From assembly GCA_000496215.1 (NCBI GenBank), contig KI543197.1, forward strand, positions 189,717-202,814: a DNA stretch of 13,098 bases, read 5' to 3'. The notes under the pieces were generated by a model, which was given only the letters and a program-made list of their open reading frames with translations, was not told the origin of the DNA and ran no database searches. The translations under genes were made by a program, and so were the position numbers. Positions 1-6,820 of this stretch are shown here, piece by piece; within the stretch, counting starts at the first letter, position 1, and the number at the start of each line of letters is the position of its first letter. The stretch comes from an uncultured archaeon A07HN63. GTDB lineage: Archaea > Halobacteriota > Halobacteria > Halobacteriales > Haloferacaceae.

Positions 1-8
1 CTGACACC

Positions 9-671
9 GTGCTTCGCACTCTGTCGCCGGCTCGCCGTACGTCGGCGTCTTGCGCATGCGACCGAGAACTGTTGCTCGTCCGTCGCGACCTCGACGAGGA
101 CACAATCGACGCGATAGCCGCCGAACTCGGCCTCGACAGCATCCAGACGACAGTCGGTGGCTCGACGACGATCGGCTCGCTGGCTGTCGGCAACGAAAAC
201 GGCCTGCTCGTCTCGAATCAGATCACCGAACGCGAATTCGAGGCCATCGACGAGGCGACTGACGGCCCGGTCGTCGAACTTCCCGGCCGGATCAACGCCG
301 CCGGCAACGTCGTCGTCGCCAACGATCACGGCGCCTACGTCCACCCCGATCTCACCGACGCTGCCGTCGATGCTGTCGAGGAAGCCCTCGACGTACCGGT
401 GCTACAGGGTGATCTGGGCGGTGTCAAGACCGTCGGCACCGCCGCGGTTGCGACCAACGAGGGCGTCCTCTGTCATCCGGAGGCACAGGAAGCCGAACTG
501 GAGCGGCTCGAAGCACATCTCGACGTGTATGCCGACCTCGGCACGGTCAACTACGGAACGCCGCTGCTGGGCTCGGGGCTGATCGCCGGCACAGCAGGCT
601 TCGTCGTCGGCGAGGAGACGACCGGCCCGGAGATCGGTCGTATCGAAGACGCCCTCGGTTACATCGAGTAG
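9..671 (+). CDS. eif6: Translation initiation factor aIF6 (N-terminus disturbed)
   Basis: This is the archaeal IF6 family, a ribosome anti-association factor that binds the large subunit and keeps it from joining the small subunit prematurely. As written the frame gives 220 residues. Family hallmarks include GGSTTIGSLAVGNENGLLVS (residues 50-69), ELPGRINAAGNVVVAND (about 90-106), GVLCHPEA and the C-terminal TTGPEIGRIEDALGYIE. Residues 5-17 do not look like the family. The expected segment (FAGSPYVGVFAHAT-like) is visible in the other forward frames between about 24 and 65, so three one-base deletions seem to have occurred; they sum to minus three and restore frame. The GTG at 9 followed by CTT CGC fits the usual MLR start. 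It heads an aIF6-LX-prefoldin-FtsY operon, and in haloarchaea L31e normally precedes it. Identity is certain; the exact N-terminus is not. Confidence 0.93.
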   Translation: MLRTLSPARRTSASCACDRELLLVRRDLDEDTIDAIAAELGLDSIQTTVGGSTTIGSLAVGNENGLLVSNQITEREFEAIDEATDGPVVELPGRINAAGNVVVANDHGAYVHPDLTDAAVDAVEEALDVPVLQGDLGGVKTVGTAAVATNEGVLCHPEAQEAELERLEAHLDVYADLGTVNYGTPLLGSGLIAGTAGFVVGEETTGPEIGRIEDALGYIE

Positions 672-688
672 TTCCCTGCTGTTTGGCT

Positions 689-700
689 CGGCGGTTTTTT
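689..700 (+). terminator. Possible T-rich terminator after aIF6
   Basis: A GC-rich stretch followed by six T (695-700) lies 18 bases after the aIF6 stop. Short T runs can end archaeal transcription. Because the next gene has 128 bp of upstream DNA, this could separate aIF6 from LX or simply attenuate read-through. No strong hairpin is evident. Confidence 0.3.
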
Positions 701-762
701 GCGTTGCCGTGTATCTTGTCTCTCAACGCCCGCGTGAACAGCCCACAGCGCAGTCCCGAGTA

Positions 763-775
763 GGAAGATACTTCC
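763..775. promoter_or_regulatory. Possible promoter/operator palindrome upstream of LX
   Basis: The perfect inverted repeat GGAAG-ATA-CTTCC is centred about 31 bp before the LX start codon, near where a haloarchaeal TATA element would sit for a leaderless transcript. The central AGATACT is only a weak TATA-like sequence. It could be a promoter core, an operator overlapping it, or chance. Confidence 0.3.
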
Positions 776-799
776 CCGTTGCTGCCGCATCATTGATGC

Positions 800-976
800 A
801 TGAGTGCGTTTACTATTCGTGGCGAGTTCGACGGTCGAACTGGCCCGCGAACGTTCACCAAGGAAATCGAGGCAGTCAACGAGAACGTCGCCCGCGAGCA
901 CCTCCTCTCGCAGTTCGGCAGCGAACACGGGCTCAAACGAACGCAGGTAACGATTCAGGACGTGACCGCACAATGA
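800..976 (+). CDS. rpl18a: 50S ribosomal protein L18Ae/LX
   Basis: This 58-residue ORF (MSAFTIRGEF...) is the archaeal ribosomal protein LX (eL20/L18a family) of the large subunit. The family pattern is clear: an opening beta strand, then NENVAREHLLSQFGSEHGLKR (residues 27-47), then TQVTIQDV near the end. Its length matches haloarchaeal LX proteins, and it is short enough for a 60-residue cut-off to miss. The ATG at 800 is chosen because homologues begin MS-x-F; another ATG four bases upstream is out of frame. Its TGA overlaps the prefoldin ATG (ATGA at 973-976), so translation of the two is probably coupled. Position between aIF6 and prefoldin alpha is the usual haloarchaeal order. Confidence 0.93.
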   Translation: MSAFTIRGEFDGRTGPRTFTKEIEAVNENVAREHLLSQFGSEHGLKRTQVTIQDVTAQ

Positions 977-1449
977 AGGGCGGTAATGGCGGCCAGCAGC
1001 TTCAGGAGCTCCAGAAACAGCTCGAGGCTATCGACGCCGAGGTCGAGAAGATCGAGGAAGAGATTGACAATCTCGAAACCGAACACGACGAGATCGACGA
1101 GGCAATCGAGGCCCTCGACACACTCGAATCCGGCTCGACGGTGCAGGTCCCGCTTGGCGGCGACGCCTACCTGCGGGCGGAGATTCAGGACGCTGACGAA
1201 GTGATTGTCAGCCTCGGCGGCGGCTACGCGGCCGAGCAGGATCAGGAGAGCGCGGTCGACTCGCTGGAACACAAACAGGACTCGATCGAGGACACCATCG
1301 AGGAGCTCGAAGTGGAAATCGAGGAGCTCGAAGACGAGACCGAGGACCTCGAAAAACAGGCCCAGGCGATCCAGCAGCGGATGCAGCAACAGCAGCAACA
1401 GCAGATGTCGAAGATGCAGCAGATGCAGGACGGCGACGGCGACGAGTAA
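973..1449 (+). CDS. pfdA: Prefoldin subunit alpha
   Basis: This 158-residue protein is the alpha subunit of prefoldin, the cytosolic jellyfish-shaped chaperone that captures nascent chains and passes them to the thermosome. Two long heptad-like coiled coils (about residues 8-50 and 90-145) flank a beta-hairpin region (52-86, with STVQVPLGGDAYLRAEI and VIVSLGGGYAAE), the standard alpha-subunit architecture. The tail is rich in Gln and Met (about 136-152) and ends in an acidic GDGDE. The ATG at 973 is chosen because it gives the MKGGNGGQQLQEL start typical of the family and overlaps the LX stop; longer readings through LX are not supported. FtsY follows after 37 bp. Confidence 0.95.
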   Translation: MKGGNGGQQLQELQKQLEAIDAEVEKIEEEIDNLETEHDEIDEAIEALDTLESGSTVQVPLGGDAYLRAEIQDADEVIVSLGGGYAAEQDQESAVDSLEHKQDSIEDTIEELEVEIEELEDETEDLEKQAQAIQQRMQQQQQQQMSKMQQMQDGDGDE

Positions 1450-1473
1450 CGACCAGCGTCTCCAATCTACCTA

Positions 1474-1480
1474 GTGAGGG
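1474..1480 (+). promoter_or_regulatory. Shine-Dalgarno-like site for ftsY
   Basis: GTGAGGG, partly complementary to the 3' end of archaeal 16S rRNA, ends six bases before the GTG at 1487. It supports that GTG as the ftsY start inside a polycistronic message. Confidence 0.5.
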
Positions 1481-1486
1481 CAAGCC

Positions 1487-2677
1487 GTGTTTGATGGACT
1501 CAAAGACAAGCTGAACTCGTTCCGCGAGGATGTCGAGGAAACCGCCGAGGAGGCGGCCGACGAAGCGGACGAGTCAGCCGACGACGCTGATGAATCAACC
1601 GTGAGTGCCGACGCTGTCGACGACGAAGGTGCAGGTTCTGAGAGCGTCGATACCACCGATTCTGACGATGCCGAATCCGACACTGCCGACCCCGTTGACA
1701 GTGTCGATGCTGCCGCCGCCGCTGCCGAGGCTGACAGCGACGACGCCGAGGACAGCGAGACCGACAGCGAGGCGTCGTCATCGGGACCGGGCACGCTGAA
1801 ACGCGCCGCCGCCTTCGCCACCGGCAAGGTCATCATCGAGGAAGACGACCTCGAAGACCCACTGTGGGAGCTCGAAATGGCCTTACTGGAGAGCGACGTG
1901 GAGATGAGCGTCGCCGAGGAAATCCTCGATACCGTCGAGGAGACGATGATCGGCGAGACGCGCAAGCAGGTCGAGACGACCGGCGAACTCGTCGAGCGCG
2001 CGCTCCACGACGCCCTGCTCGACGTGATCAGCGTCGGGCAGTTCGACTTCGACGAGCGGATCGCCGCAGCCGACAAACCGATCACCATCGTCTTCACCGG
2101 CGTCAACGGCGTCGGCAAGACGACCTCTATCGCCAAGCTCTCGGAGTATCTGGCCGACCGCGGCTACAGTTCGGTCATGGCCAACGGCGACACCTACCGC
2201 GCCGGCGCGAACGAACAGCTCCAGCAGCACGCCGACAACCTCGACCGGAAGATCATCACCCACGAGCAGGGTGGCGACCCCGCGGCGGTCATCTACGACG
2301 CCGTCGAGTACGCCGAGGCCAACGATGTCGACGTGGTGCTGGGCGATACGGCCGGCCGGCTCCACACGAGCGACGATCTGATGTCACAGCTCGAAAAGAT
2401 CGACCGCGTCGTCGACCCCGATATGACGCTGTTCGTCGACGAGGCCGTCGCCGGACAGGATGCCGTGATGCGGGCACAGGAGTTCAACGACGCCGCCGCC
2501 ATCGACGGGACGATCCTGACGAAAGCGGATGTCGATGCCTCCGGTGGCGCGGCGATCTCGATCTCGTACGTCACCGGGAAACCGATTCTCTTCCTCGGCA
2601 CCGGACAGGAATATGACCATATCGAGCCGTTCGATCCCGAGGAACTGGTCGATCAGTTGCTCGGTAACGCCGAGTAG
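1487..2677 (+). CDS. ftsY: Signal recognition particle receptor FtsY
   Basis: This 396-residue SRP GTPase is the membrane-associated receptor that docks SRP-ribosome complexes at the translocon. After a short conserved head (MFDGLKDKLNSFREDVEE), residues about 17-100 form a very acidic Asp/Ser/Ala linker, as expected for the A domain of haloarchaeal FtsY. The N domain spans roughly 102-195. The G domain has the P-loop GVNGVGKT (205-212), NGDTYRAGA, DTAGR (287-291), TKAD (345-348) and the closing GTGQEYDHIEPFDPE motif. The GTG start at 1487 is supported by the conserved MFDGLK start and an SD-like GTGAGGG. It is last in the aIF6-LX-prefoldin run. Its partner SRP54 lies about 2.7 kb downstream, separated by two opposite-strand genes. 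Confidence 0.96.
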   Translation: MFDGLKDKLNSFREDVEETAEEAADEADESADDADESTVSADAVDDEGAGSESVDTTDSDDAESDTADPVDSVDAAAAAAEADSDDAEDSETDSEASSSGPGTLKRAAAFATGKVIIEEDDLEDPLWELEMALLESDVEMSVAEEILDTVEETMIGETRKQVETTGELVERALHDALLDVISVGQFDFDERIAAADKPITIVFTGVNGVGKTTSIAKLSEYLADRGYSSVMANGDTYRAGANEQLQQHADNLDRKIITHEQGGDPAAVIYDAVEYAEANDVDVVLGDTAGRLHTSDDLMSQLEKIDRVVDPDMTLFVDEAVAGQDAVMRAQEFNDAAAIDGTILTKADVDASGGAAISISYVTGKPILFLGTGQEYDHIEPFDPEELVDQLLGNAE

Positions 2678-2856
2678 CGGCTCTCCTTCTTGCTGCAGTC
2701 ATAGCGGTGGTGCTGGCATCGATACACCGCGAAGCTTCGAGTCGGCTACACTGATACCGTTCTGAGATTCGTGTAAAATCGACGTAGTCAGATGGAAATA
2801 TCGCGGTCGGCGAGCTCCACGATTCGATCATCGGCCGACTGCAGTATACGCTTCTG

Positions 2857-3645
2857 TTACCGGTCATACCATCTACCGAGCTGGGATCGCCGGCAAGTGC
2901 TATCGACATCGAGATGCGATCCGTGACCGGCTGTTCGTACTCGATCACGAGATCGACCGATCTGGGCTCGGAAAAAACACTCTCCGCCGGGTGGGGAAAG
3001 CAGGTTCCCGCCGACTTCCGGCTGTTCGGCGATGACCTGATACGTTCGCTGCCATCCCGCTGCCCACGTCGGTGTTGTCGGCGTAATATCGCCGACGCGA
3101 TCCGTCTCGCGGAGCGACGAAATGAACCCGTTCGTGACGTACGCCCGCAACGGACGCATGCGAATATCGCTGTTGTTTCGGAGTCTAATTCGAATACTGT
3201 TGACGATATCGACGTTATTGTTGTTGCGGAGGGCGGGTGCGTAGTCGATATCGATCTCTGGCCGCCACGGCCGCCGAGTCAGTTCCGTCTCGCCGTCGTA
3301 GAGGATGATCTCGTGTTGCAACGACTCGACTGCTGCGATCGGCTGGAGGATGGCATCGACCCCGTCTTCGAGCGGAACACGAACGAATCGCTGGGTCGGG
3401 CGGAGCTGTGTCTGAAACACGACCGCTCCCGTCTCACTGGCGACGGCCAGCCGCGTTGCTCCGTGATCGTCCACGAGTTCGATGAGGAGATCGACGACCC
3501 GTGGGTTCGCCCGCCGCTCGGTGGTGACCGACGCGATCAGTGCCGGCTCCGACGCCCGGGTATCGCGGGCTGCACATCCCGTGACCGCAGTTGTCACGCC
3601 AGCCGCGGCGGTTTGCAGCAGCCTGCGACGTGAAACAGGTTGCAC
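2857..3645 (-). CDS. Tat-exported lipoprotein, unknown function; C-terminus probably frameshifted
   Basis: The N-terminus has a twin-arginine motif (SRRRLLQ, residues 5-11), a short hydrophobic stretch and a lipobox-like VTGC with Cys24, so the product is probably exported folded and lipid-anchored. The rest is beta-rich, with alternating strands such as VVFQTQLRPTQRFVRVPLED and NSIRIRLRNNSDIRMRPL, resembling an Ig-like sandwich. No family is recognised. The last 43 or so residues (from RAQIGRSRDR) look unnatural. The neighbouring frame reads SEPRSVDLVIEYEQPV after a run of six T, and beyond the TAA at 2857 the original frame continues QKRILQSADDRIVELAD to a TGA at 2788. The intact gene was therefore probably 2788-3645, with two compensating indels. 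The GTG start is favoured by a TATA-like box 27 bp upstream. It lies 87 bp downstream of the protease gene. Confidence 0.75.
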   Translation of the reverse strand: MQPVSRRRLLQTAAAGVTTAVTGCAARDTRASEPALIASVTTERRANPRVVDLLIELVDDHGATRLAVASETGAVVFQTQLRPTQRFVRVPLEDGVDAILQPIAAVESLQHEIILYDGETELTRRPWRPEIDIDYAPALRNNNNVDIVNSIRIRLRNNSDIRMRPLRAYVTNGFISSLRETDRVGDITPTTPTWAAGWQRTYQVIAEQPEVGGNLLSPPGGECFFRAQIGRSRDRVRTAGHGSHLDVDSTCRRSQLGRWYDR

Positions 3646-3667
3646 ACCCTACTCTCACTTCCGGGTG

Positions 3668-3674
3668 ACTAAAC
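3668..3674 (-). promoter_or_regulatory. TATA-like box for the Tat lipoprotein gene
   Basis: On the minus strand GTTTAGT lies about 23-29 bp before the GTG at 3645, the spacing expected for a leaderless haloarchaeal transcript. It suggests the lipoprotein can be transcribed independently of the protease gene upstream. Confidence 0.5.
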
Positions 3675-3685
3675 CTTCGTCGTTG

Positions 3686-3757
3686 TACGATATCGGTCAG
3701 TGCTGACAGCCATCGACCAGATACGACATCGGTCAGTTCCGGCAGACATCGACCGGA
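3686..3757. repeat. 36-bp imperfect tandem repeat at the 3' end of the protease gene
   Basis: Two adjacent 36-base copies (3686-3721 and 3722-3757) share TACGA-ATCGGTCAGT and CATCGACC blocks and match at 30 of 36 positions by direct comparison. The second copy contains the final codons and TGA stop of the subtilase gene; the first lies wholly between it and the lipoprotein gene. It is probably an old local duplication. Confidence 0.85.
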
Positions 3758-5211
3758 ATCGAGAGCGTCGCGTTGGCTGTCGACACAGTGATCGACGAGG
3801 TTCGGGGTGCCGAACAGGCGATCCCACGTTCTCCGCGAATTGTCGTGGTTTCGCTCCCGTCGAGCGTCAGGCGACGGGAGCCCACCCGCTCGCCGTCCAC
3901 GGAAATCGTCACCAGCTGGGTGTCGCTGACATTGCCCACGTTCTGTACCCTCGCACTGAATGTAACAGGATCGTTTCGTCCGAGGCGGTGTTCGGTCGGC
4001 CCGTCGTGTTTCAGTTTCGTGATCTCGAAGTACGGGGGTCGATCCGCGACGGCTGCGACCGCGTCGTACGCGTCGACGATCCCGTATCCGTACCGTGTGT
4101 CGGGTGGTGTCTCGCCCGGATAGTGAGCCGTCTCCAGCAGTGCCCGGTCGATCTCGCCCGGCTTGAGTTGTCGTTCGCTTGCGGCCTGCATGAGTGCCAC
4201 CACGCCTGCGGCGTGTGGCGCGGCAAAACTGGTTCCCGATGTCCGTCCGAACCCGCCATCGGCGGCTGTCGAGACGGTCGTGGCCGGTGCGACGACGGTC
4301 GGGACGACGTAGGACTCGGGCCAGTCGTACTCGTAGATCGGCGTTTCGCCCCACTGTGCACGCGTCGAGACCACGTTGCCGACCGAGTAGTCCTCGACAG
4401 CCCCCGACGCGTTGGTCGCCCCGACCGAGAGCGTGCTGTAGATGTTCCCCGGTGTGGCGATCCCATCCACTCCCTCGTTGCCGGCGGGCGCGACGACGTA
4501 GATGCCGGCTGCACGCGCCCGTTCGATCGCTTCGATGTATCGCTCGTAGTACACCTGACTGTGACCGACGTTGATGAGCAGTACGTCTGGCTGCTGTGGA
4601 TGATCGATCGCCCACTCCACCCCCTGAAGCACGTTCGTGGTGCGGGCGTTGCCGTCGCCGTTGATCACTTTCCCGTGAATCAGGGTTGCGTCCGGTGCGA
4701 CCCCGAAGCGTGTGCCATCCGGTGTTTCGTTGCCGATGAGCACGCCGGAGGTGATCGTCCCGTGGTTCCGGTTATCCATCGGTGCACTGCGGTTCCCGAC
4801 GAAATCCTGCCATCCGCCGTCGGCCAGGTTGAGCGACCGATGGGCATCGGTGGCGACGCCGGAATCGAGGACGGCGACCGTGACGTTTTCGCCGCGCGTG
4901 TCGAACGCACTCCACACCTCGTTGACGCGGAGCAATTTTAGGGCGGCGGTCGTGTTCTGTGCCGGCGGTGGCCCGATGGTCGACGGTCTGACCACCTGAG
5001 AGTTTGAATCCGCCCCGGTGTGTGTATCAGTGGCCTGCTGGTCGCTGCTCGTTCGTGGCGCATCAACTGATGATTGCGAGAAAGCATCTGTTGAGGGTGT
5101 CTGCGGAGCAATCTCATCAGCTGGAGAGACAGATTCGGCGGTGTCGACTGCGCCGATTAATAGCAGCGAACCGAGACAAACCAGAATAAATAGGCTGTGA
5201 GAGAGTTTCAT
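3733..5211 (-). CDS. Secreted subtilisin-like serine protease (S8) with C-terminal CARDB/Ig-like domain
   Basis: This 492-residue peptidase starts with a Sec-type signal peptide (hydrophobic core about residues 6-21), then a Ser/Thr/Asp-rich low-complexity pro-region or linker (about 22-85). The subtilase domain follows with the full triad: Asp116 in AVLDSGV, His150 in NHGTITSGV and Ser328 in GTSFAAPHAAG. Asn245 in APAGNEG is the oxyanion residue, so the enzyme should be active. Residues about 394-488 form a CARDB/Ig-like beta domain (FSARVQNVGNVSDTQL), with Cys466 and Cys490 able to form a disulfide. The likely site of action is the cell surface or medium. It precedes the Tat lipoprotein on the same strand, and both carry beta-sandwich-like regions. 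A strong TATA-like box lies about 90 bp upstream, so unlike its neighbours it may have a leader. The substrate is unknown. Confidence 0.92.
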   Translation of the reverse strand: MKLSHSLFILVCLGSLLLIGAVDTAESVSPADEIAPQTPSTDAFSQSSVDAPRTSSDQQATDTHTGADSNSQVVRPSTIGPPPAQNTTAALKLLRVNEVWSAFDTRGENVTVAVLDSGVATDAHRSLNLADGGWQDFVGNRSAPMDNRNHGTITSGVLIGNETPDGTRFGVAPDATLIHGKVINGDGNARTTNVLQGVEWAIDHPQQPDVLLINVGHSQVYYERYIEAIERARAAGIYVVAPAGNEGVDGIATPGNIYSTLSVGATNASGAVEDYSVGNVVSTRAQWGETPIYEYDWPESYVVPTVVAPATTVSTAADGGFGRTSGTSFAAPHAAGVVALMQAASERQLKPGEIDRALLETAHYPGETPPDTRYGYGIVDAYDAVAAVADRPPYFEITKLKHDGPTEHRLGRNDPVTFSARVQNVGNVSDTQLVTISVDGERVGSRRLTLDGSETTTIRGERGIACSAPRTSSITVSTANATLSIPVDVCRN

Positions 5212-5297
5212 TACAGCGATGGCCGGTAGCGTTGAGTATGATGGTTACGCTGTTGGTAGTTGTAGCTGTTGCGGTGCGACATGGACCAATTGCGGGG

Positions 5298-5306
5298 TAT
5301 AAATAG
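5298..5306 (-). promoter_or_regulatory. TATA-like element in the protease-srp54 divergent region
   Basis: The minus strand reads CTATTTATA, the best TATA match between the divergent protease and srp54 genes. Placed 87-95 bp before the protease ATG, it would give a leader of roughly 60 bases. The plus-strand reading TATAAATAG could instead serve srp54 as a distal promoter. Confidence 0.45.
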
Positions 5307-5345
5307 ATAGTCTAACAGCGGCCGAGTGTGGTAGACGTTCTGAAC

Positions 5346-5357
5346 TGTGTCGACACA
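5346..5357. repeat. 12-bp perfect palindrome upstream of srp54
   Basis: TGTGTCGACACA is a perfect 12-base palindrome ending about 15 bp before the proximal srp54 TATA-like box. It could be a regulator half-site pair. GTCGAC is common in haloarchaeal DNA, so chance is not excluded. Confidence 0.4.
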
Positions 5358-5372
5358 CTCGGACGAACAACA

Positions 5373-5379
5373 CTTTAGC
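5373..5379 (+). promoter_or_regulatory. TATA-like box for srp54
   Basis: CTTTAGC is centred about 28 bp before the srp54 ATG at 5404, consistent with a leaderless transcript. No SD sequence precedes the ATG. Confidence 0.5.
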
Positions 5380-5403
5380 TATCGGGCCGCGTAGCACGCC
5401 CAA

Positions 5404-6801
5404 ATGGTACTCGATGATCTCGGGAGTTCGCTGCGGGGCACCCTCGATAACCTCCGCGGCCAATCCCGGCTGGAGGAGGACGATATTCAGGAGGTTGTCA
5501 AGCAGATCCAGCGCTCGCTGCTGGAGGCCGACGTCGAAGTCGACCTCGTCATGGAGCTGTCGGATTCGATCAAGGACCGCGCGCTGAACGAGGAGCCGCC
5601 CGGCGGCACCACCGCCCGCGAACACGTCCTCAAGATCGTCTACGAGGAACTGGTCGAACTCGTCGGCGACTCCACCGAACTGCCGCTGGAATCCCAGACG
5701 ATCCTGCTGGCCGGCCTGCAGGGCTCGGGGAAGACGACGACCGCCGCCAAGATGGCGTGGTGGTTTGCAAAGAAGGGCCTTCGCCCGGCGGTCATCCAGA
5801 CCGACACGTTCCGGCCCGGCGCGTACGATCAGGCCAAACAGATGGCCGAGAACGCCGAGGTCGACTTCTACGGCGATCCCGACGCCGACGACCCGGTCCA
5901 GATCGCCCGCGACGGCCTCGAAGCCACCGAGCAGGCCGAGGTCCACATCGTCGACACGGCGGGACGGCACGCCCTCGAAGAGGAGCTGATCGCCGAAATC
6001 GAGGAGATCGATTCGGTCGTCGATCCCGACACCCGGCTGCTCGTCCTCGACGCTGCTATCGGCCAGGGAGCCAAAGAGCAGGCCCAGCGCTTCGAGGAGG
6101 CAATCGGCGTCGAGGGTGTCGCCATCACGAAACTCGACGGGACGGCGAAGGGTGGTGGCGCGCTCACCGCTGTCAACGAGACCGACTCCTCAATCGCGTT
6201 TCTCGGGACCGGCGAGACGGTACAGGACATCGAACGCTTCGAGCCCAGCAGCTTCATCTCTCGACTCTTGGGGATGGGCGACCTCAAACAGCTCTCCGAG
6301 CGCGTCGAGCGCGCGATGGAGGAGACTGGGGCCGAGGACGACGACTGGGACCCCGAGAGCATCCTCGAGGGGAGTTTCACACTGAAAGACATGCAGAAAC
6401 AGATGGAGACGATGAACAAGATGGGGCCGCTCGATCAGGTGATGGACATGATCCCCGGGATGGGCGGCGGGATGATGGACGAGTTGCCGGACGACGCGAT
6501 GGACGTGACACAGGAGCGGATGCGGGAGTTCAACGTGGTCATGGAATCGATGACCGATCAAGAACTCGAAGAGCCGCGCTCGATCAGCGCGAGTCAGGTC
6601 GAACGCATCGCCCGCGGGTCGGGCACCGACACCGAGCGGGTCAACGAACTGCTCGAACAGCACAAGATGATGGACCGCACCCTCAACCAGTTCCAGGGGA
6701 TGGGCGACGGCGACATGCAGCGGATGATGAAGAAGATGCAGGACGGCGAGGGTGGACTCGGCGGACTCGGCGGTGGCGGCGGCCCCGGCGGGATGATGTA
6801 A
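5404..6801 (+). CDS. srp54: Signal recognition particle 54 kDa protein SRP54
   Basis: This 465-residue SRP GTPase (Ffh homologue) binds 7S RNA and signal sequences and hands ribosome-nascent-chain complexes to FtsY. The N domain is about residues 1-95. The G domain has the P-loop GLQGSGKT (104-111), TDTFRPGA, DTAGR (184-188), TKLDG (from 242) and GTGE. The Met-rich M domain starts near 324 (GSFTLKDMQKQMETMNKMG). Within it RSIS-QVERIARGSG (392-407) is the conserved RNA-binding helix-turn-helix, and the C-terminus is a Gly/Met-rich tail. The ATG start matches the family (MVLDDLGSSLRGTL). It is transcribed towards surE, with which it is convergent and separated by 19 bp. In many haloarchaea it directly follows ftsY; here a protease/lipoprotein pair intervenes. 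Confidence 0.97.
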   Translation: MVLDDLGSSLRGTLDNLRGQSRLEEDDIQEVVKQIQRSLLEADVEVDLVMELSDSIKDRALNEEPPGGTTAREHVLKIVYEELVELVGDSTELPLESQTILLAGLQGSGKTTTAAKMAWWFAKKGLRPAVIQTDTFRPGAYDQAKQMAENAEVDFYGDPDADDPVQIARDGLEATEQAEVHIVDTAGRHALEEELIAEIEEIDSVVDPDTRLLVLDAAIGQGAKEQAQRFEEAIGVEGVAITKLDGTAKGGGALTAVNETDSSIAFLGTGETVQDIERFEPSSFISRLLGMGDLKQLSERVERAMEETGAEDDDWDPESILEGSFTLKDMQKQMETMNKMGPLDQVMDMIPGMGGGMMDELPDDAMDVTQERMREFNVVMESMTDQELEEPRSISASQVERIARGSGTDTERVNELLEQHKMMDRTLNQFQGMGDGDMQRMMKKMQDGEGGLGGLGGGGGPGGMM

Positions 6802-6820
6802 GCCGGACGACGACGGGTCG

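Noticed and set aside
2914..3633. Plus-strand open frame opposite the Tat lipoprotein
   Set aside because: The minus strand carries a clear Tat motif and lipobox; this frame is Arg-rich without features and lies wholly antisense.
3700..4941. Long plus-strand open frame opposite the protease gene
   Set aside because: It is a high-GC antisense shadow; the minus-strand frame has a signal peptide and a full catalytic triad, whereas this one has no recognisable motif.
5212..5403. Search for a 7S (SRP) RNA gene next to srp54
   Set aside because: The gap is only 192 bp and lacks the conserved SRP RNA helix 8 sequence features; no RNA gene is supported.
5245..5970. Minus-strand 241-codon frame opposite the srp54 start
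   Set aside because: Antisense shadow of the SRP54 N and G domains.
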